Below are positions 8,615-17,807 of a DNA stretch of 52,392 nt, piece by piece; within the stretch, counting starts at the first letter, position 1, and every line of letters starts with the position of its first letter. The translations under genes were made by a program, and so were the position numbers. The DNA is from Pasteurellaceae bacterium (GTDB taxonomy: Bacteria; Pseudomonadota; Gammaproteobacteria; Enterobacterales; Pasteurellaceae), in NCBI GenBank assembly GCA_030528525.1, contig JAUMYT010000015.1, positions 1 through 52,392 of the forward strand, read 5' to 3'. Below the pieces are notes generated by a model. That model had not been told where the DNA came from and searched no databases. It was given only the letters and a program-made list of their open reading frames with translations.

Positions 8615-9601
8615 ATGAACAAAACCCTGCTTGCACTCTCTTTCGTCGCTTTTTCTGCTACGCTATCGTCCGTTGCTTTCGCCAATACGTCATCTTCTTC
8701 ATCACCTGTGGTGCAAGGGGAGACATCTTCTGAAAAATCTGCAAAAAATGCCTTAGTGCTACAAACCGATTTTAGCCTAAAAGATGGGGCAGTCTCTGCG
8801 ATGCAGGGCGTAGCGTTTGGCGTTGATCCTGATTTAAAAATGTTCAACTTAACCCACGAAATTCCACCTTATAATATTTGGGAAGCGGCATATCGTTTAT
8901 ATCAAACAGCAACCTATTGGCCGAAAGGGACGGTATTTGTGAGTGTGGTGGATCCTGGGGTGGGGACGGATCGTAAATCGGTAGTGCTAAAAACCAAAAC
9001 AGGGCACTATTTCGTTACGCCAGATAACGGCACCTTAACCCTTGTGGCGGAACATTTTGGCATTGAATCGGTGCGTCAAATTGATGAACAGACCAACCGT
9101 TTAGAAGGTTCTGAAAAATCTTATACCTTCCACGGTCGTGATGTGTACGCATTTACTGGTGCAAGATTGGCATCAGGTGTGATTAGTTTTGAGCAAGTAG
9201 GGCCAGAGCTTGAACCCAAAGTTGAACAGATTAGTTATCAACAACCGAGCCTTGAAGAGGGTGTGCTGAAAGGCAATATTCCCGTATTGGATATTCAATA
9301 TGGCAACATTTGGACGAATATCGGCGAAAGTTTATTAGCGGAATCAGGTATTCAAAAAGAGGGTCGAGTTTGCGTTGAAATTAGCGAGAAAACCGAAAAA
9401 GAGAGCAAAGTGCGTTACACAGGGGCAATGCCGTATAAAAGCAGTTTTGGCGATGTGGACGAAGGTCGCCCATTACTATATTTGAACAGCTTACTCAATG
9501 TGTCTTTTGCATTAAATATGGACAGCTTTGCGGATAAATATAAGATTAAATCAGGTGCTGAGTGGTCGGTGGCAATCAAATCTTGCGAGAAAAAGGACTA
9601 A
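8615..9601 (+). CDS. secreted SAM hydroxide adenosyltransferase (SAM hydrolase, DUF62 family)
   Basis: Family enzymes use water to split S-adenosylmethionine into adenosine and methionine. The 328-aa product has the family blocks LQTDFSLKDGAVSAMQG, FVSVVDPGVGTDRK, FVTPDNGTLTL, TFHGRDVYA and a D-x-x-YGNIWTN strand, which carry the Asp/Arg/His residues used by the family. Unusually it starts with a clear signal peptide (about 23 residues, ending SSVAFA), so it should act in the periplasm. The start is at ATG 8615 with AAGGA at 8603-8607; upstream codons of the open frame overlap sbcB and are not used. It is a single gene with its own terminator. Whether it meets SAM outside the cytoplasm is unknown. 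Confidence 0.85.
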   Translation: MNKTLLALSFVAFSATLSSVAFANTSSSSSPVVQGETSSEKSAKNALVLQTDFSLKDGAVSAMQGVAFGVDPDLKMFNLTHEIPPYNIWEAAYRLYQTATYWPKGTVFVSVVDPGVGTDRKSVVLKTKTGHYFVTPDNGTLTLVAEHFGIESVRQIDEQTNRLEGSEKSYTFHGRDVYAFTGARLASGVISFEQVGPELEPKVEQISYQQPSLEEGVLKGNIPVLDIQYGNIWTNIGESLLAESGIQKEGRVCVEISEKTEKESKVRYTGAMPYKSSFGDVDEGRPLLYLNSLLNVSFALNMDSFADKYKIKSGAEWSVAIKSCEKKD

Positions 9602-9617
9602 TTTTGTACCAGTAAAT

Positions 9618-9645
9618 AGCCACGGTCACTGCCGTGGCTTTTTAT
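9618..9645 (+). terminator. terminator after the SAM-hydrolase-like gene
   Basis: AGCCACGG, six-base loop, CCGTGGCT, then TTTTTATTTT. Confidence 0.88.
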
Positions 9646-9687
9646 TTTGGCGTATAATAGCCAAACTTTTTTCCAACACACTGACTT

Positions 9688-10506
9688 ATGATTCGAGATT
9701 TACACAGCCATAGTACCGCATCTGACGGCTTGTTAACGCCCACAGCATTGGTGCAACGTGCGTTTGAGCAGCAAGTGGGAATGTTAGCACTCACCGATCA
9801 CGACACCATCGCCGGTGTTGCCGAAGCCAAGCAGGCGGCACAGTCGTTGCCGATTAGCCTGATTACTGGCGTGGAAATTTCGATTTTATGGCAAGGTAAA
9901 ACGATTCATCTCACTGCGTTGAATATTGATGAGCAGAATGCCCAACTGTGCGAATTGCTACACCGCCAAGCCGAATTACGCCAAACTCGAGCAGAGCAAA
10001 TTGGCGAAAAACTCGCCAAAGCAGGCATTCCTAATGCTTATGAGGGAGCAAAGTCGCTTGCCAGTGGTGAAATCACCCGGGCACATTATGCCCGTTTTTT
10101 GGTCGCCAATGGCTATGTGAATAATGATGAACAGGCGTTCAAACGTTATTTGGGAATGGGCAAAACAGCTTATGTCAAACCTATCTGGTGTTCAATGGAA
10201 GAAGCCATTGCCGCCACACACCAAGCAGGTGGTGTGATTTGCGTTGCCCACCCACTGCGTTATAAATTCACCGCCCGTTGGGTTCGCCGTTTGATCGAGG
10301 AGTTTAAACAGGCAGGCGGTGACGGCATTGAAGTCGCAGGTTGTGGACAAACGCCTGATCAACGCCAATTACTTGCCCGTTGGGCTACCGAATTTGACCT
10401 ATACAGTTCCGCAGGCTCCGATTTTCATTATCCAGCAGGTTGGATCGAATTAGGCAAAGGGCTAATCCTACCCGCACAATGTAAGCCAATTTGGGATCTG
10501 TTTTAA
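9688..10506 (+). CDS. rnm: RNase AM / PHP-domain 5'-3' exonuclease (YciV, TrpH type)
   Basis: This is a 272-aa PHP-family metal-dependent phosphoesterase. Metal ligands are visible in DLHSHSTASDG at the N-terminus, LTDHDTIAGV, the GVEIS glutamate, CVAHPLR and the C-terminal SDFHYP. In E. coli the protein removes nucleotides from the 5' end of RNAs and matures rRNA 5' ends. The start is ATG 9688, immediately after the preceding terminator. dnaB follows by 60 bases on the same strand. Confidence 0.9.
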   Translation: MIRDLHSHSTASDGLLTPTALVQRAFEQQVGMLALTDHDTIAGVAEAKQAAQSLPISLITGVEISILWQGKTIHLTALNIDEQNAQLCELLHRQAELRQTRAEQIGEKLAKAGIPNAYEGAKSLASGEITRAHYARFLVANGYVNNDEQAFKRYLGMGKTAYVKPIWCSMEEAIAATHQAGGVICVAHPLRYKFTARWVRRLIEEFKQAGGDGIEVAGCGQTPDQRQLLARWATEFDLYSSAGSDFHYPAGWIELGKGLILPAQCKPIWDLF

Positions 10507-10510
10507 GTCA

Positions 10511-10545
10511 ATTTTGCAGATTTTTCCGCTAAACTACCCCCTTGT
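10511..10545 (-). repeat. uptake-signal-like element
   Basis: ATTTTGCAGATTTTT, a spacer, and ACCCCCTTGT at 10536-10545, in the rnm-dnaB gap just before the dnaB ribosome binding region. Confidence 0.6.
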
Positions 10546-10566
10546 CATCCAATATTGAGAACCGTT

Positions 10567-12021
10567 ATGGCACAAGCAACCCCTAAAAAATTTGAGAAAC
10601 CGAAAGATCCCCAAGTGGAGCAGATCAATGTCGCTCCCCATTCCATTGAAGCTGAGCAAGCGGTACTTGGGGCAGTGATGTTAAACAACGAGCAGTGGGA
10701 CAACGTGGCAGAGCGTGTGCAAGCCAGCGATTTTTACCATTTTGCTCACCGCCTGATTTTTGAACAAATGGTTGAGCTTACTCGTCATCATCAACCGATT
10801 GATTTGATTACTATCGACCAAGCCTTAAAGAACAAAGGGATCTTGGAAGATGTCGGGGGCTTTGCTTATTTAGCGGAACTGTCTAAAAATACGCCAAGTG
10901 TAGCGAACGTGCTGACTTATGCTGACATTATCAGCGAACGTGCGATTCGGCGTGAATTGATTGCCGCAGGGCATAAAATTGCAGAAATCAGCTATCAGCC
11001 GAAAGGAATGTCGGTGAAAGATGTGCTAGATGAAGCAGAACGCACGGTGTTCCACATTGCGGAAAAACGTACAGCCAGTGATGATGGCCCGAAAAATATT
11101 GATGCGATTTTGCTCGATACCTTGGCTCGCATTGAAATGCTTTCCTCATCAAAAAATAAAGGGGGGGTCACGGGCGTTTCCACCGGTTTTGAAGATTTGG
11201 ATAAAAAAACAGCAGGGTTGCAACCGTCCGATTTGATTATCGTTGCCGCTCGCCCGTCAATGGGGAAAACCACGTTTGCGATGAATTTATGCGAAAATGC
11301 CTCGTTGCTCGACATTGAAGCGACCGATGAAAACGGCAACATTGTGAAAAAACCGAACAAACCTGTACTGATTTTCAGCCTTGAGATGCCTGCTGACCAA
11401 ATTATGATGCGTATGTTGGCATCGCTTTCACGGGTGGATCAGACCAAAATCCGCACAGGACAGATTACGGACGATGAAGATTGGTCAAAAATTTCCAGCA
11501 CAATGGCAATTTTGCAAGAACGGCGTAATATCTATATTGACGACAGCTCAGGTCTGACTCCCACGGAATTGCGTTCCCGTGCCAGACGGGTTTACCGTGA
11601 AAACGGGGGCTTGAGTTTGATTATGGTCGACTATTTGCAGTTAATGCGAGCCCCTGGCTTTGCCGATAATCGTACCTTAGAAATTGCCGAGATTTCTCGC
11701 TCACTTAAAGCCCTTGCCAAAGAGCTGGAAGTGCCTGTGGTCGCCCTTTCCCAGCTGAACCGTAGCCTAGAACAGCGTGCGGATAAACGCCCTGTGAACT
11801 CCGATTTGCGTGAATCAGGCTCGATTGAACAAGATGCCGACTTAATTATGTTTATTTACCGTGATGAGGTTTATCACGACAACTCTGATCTGAAAGGCAT
11901 TGCCGAGATCATTATCGGTAAGCAACGTAACGGCCCGATTGGACGCGTGCGGTTAACCTTCCAAGGACAATATTCCCGCTTTGATAACTATCGTGGCGGA
12001 GCCTATGATGATGAATATTAA
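10567..12021 (+). CDS. dnaB: replicative DNA helicase
   Basis: DnaB is the hexameric 5'-3' helicase of the replication fork. The 484-aa product has the N-terminal collar domain ([16 protein letters not shown]), the linker, and the RecA-like ATPase with Walker [10 protein letters not shown], the Walker B region [10 protein letters not shown], and the C-terminal [14 protein letters not shown] and FIYRDE motifs. The start is at ATG 10567 (MAQATPKK). The downstream ycgL paralogue starts 11 bases after the stop and is probably cotranscribed. Confidence 0.97.
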   Translation: MAQATPKKFEKPKDPQVEQINVAPHSIEAEQAVLGAVMLNNEQWDNVAERVQASDFYHFAHRLIFEQMVELTRHHQPIDLITIDQALKNKGILEDVGGFAYLAELSKNTPSVANVLTYADIISERAIRRELIAAGHKIAEISYQPKGMSVKDVLDEAERTVFHIAEKRTASDDGPKNIDAILLDTLARIEMLSSSKNKGGVTGVSTGFEDLDKKTAGLQPSDLIIVAARPSMGKTTFAMNLCENASLLDIEATDENGNIVKKPNKPVLIFSLEMPADQIMMRMLASLSRVDQTKIRTGQITDDEDWSKISSTMAILQERRNIYIDDSSGLTPTELRSRARRVYRENGGLSLIMVDYLQLMRAPGFADNRTLEIAEISRSLKALAKELEVPVVALSQLNRSLEQRADKRPVNSDLRESGSIEQDADLIMFIYRDEVYHDNSDLKGIAEIIIGKQRNGPIGRVRLTFQGQYSRFDNYRGGAYDDEY

Positions 12022-12032
12022 AGGAAATCAAT

Positions 12033-12311
12033 ATGTTATGTGCAATTTATAAAAGCTCACGAAAAGAAGGTATGTATCTTTATGTGGCAAAACGGGATCA
12101 GTTTGATACCGTACCAGATGAACTTCGTCAGATTTTTGGCAAACCTGAATTAGTGATGTTGTTCAATTTGGCTGGCGAGAAAGCCTTGCAAGGGGCAGAG
12201 AATCAAGACGTACTCGAAACAATCCAACGCCAAGGCTACTACTTACAAATGCCACCGCCCGTGGAGAATTTGCATACGCAGTTTGTTGCTGTACAGAAAG
12301 TTAACTCGTAG
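12033..12311 (+). CDS. YcgL domain protein, copy 2 (92 aa)
   Basis: It has the same family signature as the copy at 1248 ([49 protein letters not shown]). The two proteins share most residues, and even the upstream AAAGGAAAT and ATATG bases match, which points to a duplication. It lies 11 bases after dnaB with a good ribosome binding site. No catalytic residues are known for the family. Keeping both suggests either recent duplication or distinct expression. Confidence 0.85.
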   Translation: MLCAIYKSSRKEGMYLYVAKRDQFDTVPDELRQIFGKPELVMLFNLAGEKALQGAENQDVLETIQRQGYYLQMPPPVENLHTQFVAVQKVNS

Positions 12312-12317
12312 CCTAAA

Positions 12318-12352
12318 ATTTTGCAAAAACGCCATTTTTCTCACCCCCTTGT
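12318..12352 (-). repeat. uptake-signal-like element, near-consensus copy
   Basis: ATTTTGCAAAAA, GCC spacer, ATTTTTCTC and ACCCCCTTGT. It is one of the best-formed copies and lies between the convergent ycgL copy 2 and mutH. Confidence 0.65.
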
Positions 12353-12378
12353 AGCCGCTTAAACTGGATTGAGAGTCA

Positions 12379-13077
12379 TCAAAAAAGTTGAGGGTTTTCA
12401 GTCTTGTTAGACAAAAAACATTGCAAAATCTCGGCGGTGAAGGATTTTCGTAAATAAAAACCCAGTGGCAAAGACTGAATCGGTTCGCCTTTTTCATTCA
12501 CTGCATTGGCTAAGGCTTTACTGTTTCTCCCTTTCGGGCGAAGTTGCAGCACTTCGCCTAATTTTCCATTGATCTCGGTAAGTCGTCCCAACACAATCAG
12601 TTCCATCAGCTCTTCCCAATCTCGTTGTAAGCGATGCTCTTGTTCGACAGCCGGCGACCACAAAATCGGCATACCAATTCGGCGTTCGGCAACAGGAATG
12701 GTTCGTTCGCCTTCCACAGGAATCCAAAGCACCCGTTGCAATTTGTGGCGAACGTGGGAGGTCTGCCACAGAATGCCGTGATTGTGTGTCAGCGGCGCGA
12801 GGCTGACGAACGTGGTTTCGAGTGGTAAGCCTTGCGAATTGACTGGAATAGTTTTCAATTCAATGCCTAAATGAGCGAAATCCTGCTCAGGTTTGCTGCC
12901 TGCTTTCGCACCAAGAGCGGTTTCAATCAACATTCCCACCCAGCCTTTATCTTTTTTCAAATCAAGGGGCACAGTAATGTTGAGTAACTGGGCAATTTCG
13001 CCCAAGCGAAAGCCAGCGAGCCAACGAGCTTTGTCGAGAAGTTCAGATTCTGTGTGAGAATAGCTTGCGAGTTTCAT
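12379..13077 (-). CDS. mutH: DNA mismatch repair endonuclease MutH
   Basis: MutH nicks the unmethylated strand at hemimethylated GATC sites during MutSL-directed repair. The 232-aa product fits the family length. The nuclease residues keep the E. coli spacing: Asp66, Glu73 and Lys75 in the [11 protein letters not shown] stretch. [14 protein letters not shown] near residue 40 and [12 protein letters not shown] near the end are also typical. It ends convergently with ycgL copy 2 and lies 66 bases downstream of recN on the same strand. Its presence implies Dam methylation in this organism. Confidence 0.96.
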   Translation of the reverse strand: MKLASYSHTESELLDKARWLAGFRLGEIAQLLNITVPLDLKKDKGWVGMLIETALGAKAGSKPEQDFAHLGIELKTIPVNSQGLPLETTFVSLAPLTHNHGILWQTSHVRHKLQRVLWIPVEGERTIPVAERRIGMPILWSPAVEQEHRLQRDWEELMELIVLGRLTEINGKLGEVLQLRPKGRNSKALANAVNEKGEPIQSLPLGFYLRKSFTAEILQCFLSNKTENPQLF

Positions 13078-13143
13078 TTTGCAAATTGTGGATAATATCT
13101 AACCGCTTGTTCTAGCCATTCTACTCAATATGCCCTTCAATGA

Positions 13144-14823
13144 CTATTCGATTTCCACTAAATCCAACATTTCTTGGGCGTTGGCAAGCACCGCATCGGT
13201 AATGGTTGTGCCGCCGAGCAGGCGTGCCAAGGCATTGACTCGCTCTTTTGGCGTGAGCAAACTCATCTGTGTTTCAGTTTGGTTGTTTTCCACATATTTT
13301 TGCACATTGAAGTGATGATTGCCGTGGCTCGCCACTTGTGGCAAGTGCGTTACACACAACACCTGACACTTTTTGCCGAGCTGACGTAACAATCTGCCGA
13401 CCACCGTGGCGGTCGGGCCACTGATCCCCACATCAACTTCATCAAAAATAATGGTTGGCGTGGAGAGTTTATTCGCTGTGAGCACTTGCACCGCCAATGA
13501 AATCCGTGAAAGTTCGCCGCCCGAGGCAATTTTCGCTAACGGTTGGGCCTGTTGTCCCAAGTTACTGCGTAAATTAAACTCAACAAAATCCGCCCCGTTT
13601 GGCGAGAGTTTGTCTAAATTGTGTTGCACATCAATGAAAAATTCGCCATTTTCCATTGCCAATAATTTGATCTGCTCGGTCACTTGTTGCGAGAGTTTTT
13701 GCCCTGCTTCAAGGCGTTTTTGGTAAATCTGTTCAGCCAGTTCCACACAACGCTGATGAGCAATTTTTTCATCGGCAATCAACTGTTCTTCATTCTGTTC
13801 AAAATCCAGCAACGTTTCCAGTTCTTGCTGTAAGGTTTGATGATGTTGCCACAATTTTTCCGTTGGAATTTGATGCTTGCGAGCCAGTTGAATTGCTTTG
13901 CTGATACGATTATCCAGTTCATTCAGCAATTCGGGATCTTGCTCAATATTGCTGGCTAAATGATTGATTTCTGAACTCGCCTCTTGCACTTGAATCAAGG
14001 CTTCGTGCAGCATATCCAAAGCCGATTGATAGCCACTGTCCATTTCCACCAGTTCTTCCAAATCTCGAATTGCCCGATAGAGCATTGAATCCACGTTTAA
14101 GTCGTTGTCAGACAAGCTATCAAGCACCGATTGTGACAATTCAATCAACTGCTCGGCATTGGCAAGGCGAGATTGGTCTTCTTCTAGCTGTTCAAATTCG
14201 CCGTCTTTAATCGCAAATTCATCCAGTTCTTCCACTTGATATTGCAACAACTGCTTGCGGGCATCGTTTTCTTGGCATTGCTGATGAAAATTTTTGACTT
14301 GCTTGTGTAATTTCCGCCAAGCGTGATATTGCTCCGCCATTTGTGCCAATAAACCGTGCAAATCGGCGTAATTATCCACCAATTCGAGCTGATATTCGCT
14401 TTTCAGTAATAATTGTGGGGCGTGTTGCCCATTGAGATGAATCAGATATTGCCCCAACTCTCGCAGTTGTGAAACAGGCAACGGGCGGTTATTGACAAAG
14501 GCTTTAGAACGTCCTTCAAGGTTGATCATTCTGCGTAAAATGCACTCGTGCGGATTATCTTCATCAAGCAACTCGTGCTGTTTGAGCCACTCAAACGCAG
14601 GGCTATTCGGTTGCATTGAGAAAGTCGCAGTAATATCCGCTTTGTCGGCACCGTTGCGGATCATACTGCTTTCGGAGCGATAGCCTAAACAAAGCCCAAG
14701 GGCATCAATCCCAATGGATTTCCCCGCCCCTGTTTCGCCAGTAATGACTGACATTCCTTCGTTTAGCTCTAATACCAAATGGCGAACAATCGCAAAATTA
14801 TTGATCGTAAGTTGAGTTAGCAT
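13144..14823 (-). CDS. recN: DNA repair protein RecN
   Basis: RecN is an SMC-like ATPase that acts in double-strand break repair. The 559-aa product starts MLTQLTINNFAIVRHL, has Walker A GETGAGKS about residue 30, a long coiled-coil middle (roughly 150-360, rich in E/L/Q), and the C-terminal signature SGGELSRISLA with the Walker B IIFDEVDVGISG. The start is taken at ATG 14823 to match the family; two upstream in-frame codons exist. A LexA-box-like sequence overlapping the promoter lies 22 bases upstream, so SOS induction is likely. Confidence 0.96.
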   Translation of the reverse strand: MLTQLTINNFAIVRHLVLELNEGMSVITGETGAGKSIGIDALGLCLGYRSESSMIRNGADKADITATFSMQPNSPAFEWLKQHELLDEDNPHECILRRMINLEGRSKAFVNNRPLPVSQLRELGQYLIHLNGQHAPQLLLKSEYQLELVDNYADLHGLLAQMAEQYHAWRKLHKQVKNFHQQCQENDARKQLLQYQVEELDEFAIKDGEFEQLEEDQSRLANAEQLIELSQSVLDSLSDNDLNVDSMLYRAIRDLEELVEMDSGYQSALDMLHEALIQVQEASSEINHLASNIEQDPELLNELDNRISKAIQLARKHQIPTEKLWQHHQTLQQELETLLDFEQNEEQLIADEKIAHQRCVELAEQIYQKRLEAGQKLSQQVTEQIKLLAMENGEFFIDVQHNLDKLSPNGADFVEFNLRSNLGQQAQPLAKIASGGELSRISLAVQVLTANKLSTPTIIFDEVDVGISGPTATVVGRLLRQLGKKCQVLCVTHLPQVASHGNHHFNVQKYVENNQTETQMSLLTPKERVNALARLLGGTTITDAVLANAQEMLDLVEIE

Positions 14824-14845
14824 ACCATAGTCCATAAACAAAACA

Positions 14846-14886
14846 CTGTATAGGCATATAGTAAGCCTGTTTATTTAAACAGTAAA
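14846..14886 (-). promoter_or_regulatory. recN promoter with LexA (SOS) box
   Basis: On the minus strand TTTACT (14881-14886) and TACTAT (14858-14863) are separated by 17 bases, a plausible sigma-70 promoter. Overlapping the -10 at 14846-14861 is CTAT, eight bases, ACAG: one mismatch from the LexA consensus CTGT-N8-ACAG. recN is a classical SOS gene, which supports the reading. Confidence 0.7.
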
Positions 14887-14889
14887 GTG

Positions 14890-14924
14890 ATTTTGCAAAA
14901 AATCAAGAAAAAATACCCCCTTGT
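14890..14924 (-). repeat. uptake-signal-like element
   Basis: ATTTTGCAAAAAA, a spacer, AAAAAAT and ACCCCCTTGT, just upstream of the recN promoter. Confidence 0.6.
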
Positions 14925-15186
14925 AAACGAATTCTGCGACACAGATCGAAAAATTAATAAAAAATTCTGATGACGTTCAGCCAAAAATGTAAACTCTTTG
15001 TTCGATGTTTAAGGTATTTGATGAAATATGACAAGAGTAAGTAGTGATTGGCAGAGGGTATGCACAAATCTTTCCGCTTTTATTGATCTGGTGCTGAGAA
15101 GTGAGAAGTCGTCTGCTCGAAATCAAGCATTTCGTTTTCCAACGCCTGAATTTCTTATTCATACCGTGCAATTTCCATAGCTTGAT
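14925..15186. other. intergenic debris upstream of recN
   Basis: No intact gene is seen. On the minus strand around 15090-15180 a reading of roughly 30 codons (MEIARYE, stop, EIQALENEMLDFEQ) resembles a coiled-coil tail such as those of restriction-modification methylase or specificity subunits, with an in-frame stop. It is probably a decayed remnant; the family is not certain. Confidence 0.3.
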
Positions 15187-15579
15187 ATGCAAATTACGGA
15201 AAATACAATACGAAAAATTTATGATTTTCACGGTGTAAATAAGCATTTTTTAAGTCGATTGCCTCGTTTACTGCATAATGAAAATGAACAATTTATTTCG
15301 TATATTTTCAAATCTCATACGCAGCCTAACAGCCGAGTTGTCGTCTCATTTGAATTTGTGGGCATTCAGCCCATCATCATTGCGATTGCTCAAGGAAAAC
15401 GAATCAACACCAATGAATTTGTTAATGAAATTGCTAGTGTTTATGAAAAAAGAGATGGGTTAAAAGCATTTGAACGTTGGGCTGACCAAGGGCTTTTGCT
15501 CTACAAAAATTCATATAAAACATTGACAGAACCCACACAGAGCATTACCATCAGGCATAGAAAAATTCGTAGGACTTAG
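15187..15579 (+). pseudogene. remnant of a phage MuF-C/PBECR-type nuclease-toxin domain
   Basis: The 130-aa frame has no ribosome binding site, and its start looks like the middle of a domain. The central part (NSRVVVSFEFVGIQPIIIAI, then VNEIASVYEKRDG, then WADQGLLLYKNSYK) resembles the C-terminal RNase-like domain found on phage MuF head proteins and large polyvalent proteins, where a V-N-E-I-x-S-x-Y motif precedes a G-x-L-L-Y motif. It ends abruptly in a basic tail at a 38-base tandem repeat. No phage genes surround it, so it is read as a leftover of an integrated element. The assignment is by pattern memory only. Confidence 0.4.
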
Positions 15580-15635
15580 CAATTGGAGCAACAGGACTAC
15601 ATTTTCGTTGGACTTAGCAATTGGAGCGAAAGGAC
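15571..15635. repeat. two tandem 38-base repeats
   Basis: GGACTTAGCAATTGGAGC occurs at 15572 and again at 15610, each followed by an imperfect AAGGAC or CAGGAC and preceded by TTCGT. The first unit contains the stop of the 15187 remnant. Confidence 0.8.
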
Positions 15636-15641
15636 AACATC

Positions 15642-15667
15642 AGGGCATCATTGATGCCCTTTTCTTT
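15642..15667 (+). terminator. hairpin between the remnant and the flavoprotein gene
   Basis: AGGGCATCA and TGATGCCCT pair directly, followed by TTTCTTTT. It reads as a plus-strand terminator and ends next to the stop of the convergent flavoprotein gene. Confidence 0.7.
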
Positions 15668-16851
15668 TATCTCAAAATCCCCTTCGCACACGCCACGGCA
15701 GACGACCACGCCCATTGGAAATTATAGCCGCCGAGCCAGCCTGTGACGTCCACCACTTCGCCGATAAAATATAAGCCTGCGACATTTTTCGCTTCCATCG
15801 TTTGTGATGAGAGATAATCCGTATCCACACCGCCCATCGTGACTTCCGCAGTGCGGTAGCCTTCGGTGCCATTTGGCAGAAAATGCCAGTGGTGAATAAA
15901 CTCGTTGAGCAAGGCTAAATCCGCTTTGCTCAGTTGAGCAATCCCTTGATCTTTCAGCAAATCTTGCTCCAACCACAGCTCAACCAATTTTTTCGGAAAA
16001 TGGCGAGCAAGCACGGTTTTTAACTGCAATTTTGGTGAAGATTGACGAAGTTCTTGCAAGATCTCGACAATATTTTCATTCGGTAACAGATCGATCTCAA
16101 CGCTTTCGCCCATTTCCCAATAATTGGAAATCTGTAAAATCGCAGGGCCAGACAAACCACGGTGGGTAAAAAGCAGTTGATTTTGAAAGGTTTTTCGGCG
16201 ATTAGTCACACTCACGGGCAATGAAATACCCGAAAGACTGGCAAATGGCTTGTCGCTCTCTTTCCAAGTAAACGGCACAAGGCTGGCACGGATTGGCACA
16301 ATCGGAATGCCAAACTGCTCGGCGATTTTATAACCAAACGGTGTCGCCCCCAGCCCTGGCATTGACAGTCCGCCTGTGGCAATCACCACTTGCTCGGCGT
16401 GGTAGGTTTCACAAGGGGTGGAGATAACGAAAGATTTTGCAGATTTTTCTAAAGATGTGACCCCTTGTCGCAGCAAAATCTCGACCTTGCCTTTGTCGCA
16501 TTCGGCTTGTAGCAGATCAACAATCTGTTGCGAACTCTCATCGCAGAACAGCTGCCCGAGCTCTTTTTCGTGGTAGGCAATGCCGTAGCTGGCAACGAGC
16601 GAAATAAAATCCCAGTTGCTGTATCCTGCCAAGGCGGATTTGACGAAGTGGCGATTTTGGCTCAAATAATGGCTTGGCGTCACGTCAAGATTGGTAAAAT
16701 TGCAAAAACCACCGCCCGACATCAAAATTTTCCGTCCAATTTTCTTGCCGTTATCCAACACCGCCACTCGTTTGCCGCCTTGTCCAAGCTGTGCCGCACA
16801 AAACAGCCCTGCCGCTCCTGCCCCGATAATCACCACATCATATTGTTTCAT
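15667..16851 (-). CDS. HI0933-family (YhiN/BaiN-like) FAD-dependent oxidoreductase
   Basis: This is a 394-aa flavoprotein. It has the N-terminal Rossmann dinucleotide motif VVIIGAGAAGLFCAAQLG, the family-specific GRKILMSGGGFCNFTN, the VIATGGLSMPGLGATPFGYKIA block, and the C-terminal FAD-contacting motif VAGLYFIGEVVDVTGWLGGYNFQWAWSSA. The family is widespread and its physiological substrate is not settled; a bile-acid enzyme (BaiN) belongs to it. Divergent from the EamA transporter with 53 bases between starts, so the two promoters must lie close together. Confidence 0.92.
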   Translation of the reverse strand: MKQYDVVIIGAGAAGLFCAAQLGQGGKRVAVLDNGKKIGRKILMSGGGFCNFTNLDVTPSHYLSQNRHFVKSALAGYSNWDFISLVASYGIAYHEKELGQLFCDESSQQIVDLLQAECDKGKVEILLRQGVTSLEKSAKSFVISTPCETYHAEQVVIATGGLSMPGLGATPFGYKIAEQFGIPIVPIRASLVPFTWKESDKPFASLSGISLPVSVTNRRKTFQNQLLFTHRGLSGPAILQISNYWEMGESVEIDLLPNENIVEILQELRQSSPKLQLKTVLARHFPKKLVELWLEQDLLKDQGIAQLSKADLALLNEFIHHWHFLPNGTEGYRTAEVTMGGVDTDYLSSQTMEAKNVAGLYFIGEVVDVTGWLGGYNFQWAWSSAVACAKGILR

Positions 16852-16904
16852 TTCATCTGTCCTTTTTGCTAAAATTCGCCCATTTTGACTATTTTACCCT
16901 GATT

Positions 16905-17807
16905 ATGAACCCATTTACGCTCAATTTACTCTATATTTTCGCCATTGGGCTGAATATTGTGCTGTTGCGTTATTTCAGCACGCAACTTGATGTGCTGAAC
17001 AACAACGGCGTGCGTTTTTTGTCAGGGGCGGTAATGTTGCTGATTTGGGTGTGGTTTCGCCATCGCCAATCGCTGTGGCAACTGCTTAAACAGCCGAAAT
17101 TGCTTGGCATTGCTCTGCTTGTTGGGGTGTTGATGTGTGCCAATATGTACTTTTATTTGAAAGGCGTGGCGGTGACTAATTCGGTGACGGGGGCGATTTT
17201 TGGCGTGATTGCGATGCCATTTGGCGTGCTGGTGGCGGCACTGTTTTTTGATGATGAACGACAGAAAATCCGCAGCCTGCGATTTTGGATCGGCTGTGGT
17301 TTAACCCTTGTCGGTTGTTTGGGCTTTATTGCATCAGGCAAGGCGTTAAACCTTAGCGACAGCTTTTGGCTCGGCTCGCTATTTTTGCTCTGCTCACTCG
17401 TGATCCGCAATGTGCAAAATCTGATCGTAAAATTTACCAATAACAAACTCAACGTGTTTACCCTAAGTTGTTTTACGTCGTTTAGCACCGCCTTTATCAG
17501 CCTATTTTTCAGCGTACAAACCGACAAAATTGGCGAACTTCAGCAACTTTCCCCACTTTTTCTCGCCAGTTTACTGCTTTTTGGCATTTATGCGATTGGG
17601 GTAGGAATGATTCTTGCCTTTCACATTATCCAAAAACAGGGCATTATCACTTACCAAATTTTAGAACTACTACTCCCGATTTCCACCGCCCTGGTTGCTT
17701 ATGTGTTGCTTGGGGAAACTATCTCGCTTGAACAAACGCTCTTTGCCTGCCTTGTGATGATCGGGGCAAGTGTGGCATTGGGGGTAATTCCCTCACTAAA
17801 AAGATAG
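16905..17807 (+). CDS. EamA/DMT-family transporter
   Basis: This 300-aa integral membrane protein has about ten hydrophobic segments in two homologous halves, as in the drug/metabolite transporter superfamily. Features include FLSGAVMLLIWVWFR in the first half, TNSVTGAIFGVIAMPFGVLVAALFF, and the second-half YQILELLLPISTALVAYVLLGE, the usual location of the conserved EamA P-x-x-x-x-x-x-x-x-x-x-GE pattern. The start is at ATG 16905. The substrate cannot be told from sequence; relatives move amino acids or small metabolites. The flavoprotein gene on the opposite strand is the nearest neighbour. Confidence 0.88.
   Translation: MNPFTLNLLYIFAIGLNIVLLRYFSTQLDVLNNNGVRFLSGAVMLLIWVWFRHRQSLWQLLKQPKLLGIALLVGVLMCANMYFYLKGVAVTNSVTGAIFGVIAMPFGVLVAALFFDDERQKIRSLRFWIGCGLTLVGCLGFIASGKALNLSDSFWLGSLFLLCSLVIRNVQNLIVKFTNNKLNVFTLSCFTSFSTAFISLFFSVQTDKIGELQQLSPLFLASLLLFGIYAIGVGMILAFHIIQKQGIITYQILELLLPISTALVAYVLLGETISLEQTLFACLVMIGASVALGVIPSLKR

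Noticed and set aside
14977-15246. 89-codon minus-strand frame in the debris upstream of recN
   Set aside because: Low-complexity residues, no ribosome binding site, and it overlaps the better-supported plus-strand remnant and another minus-frame fragment.
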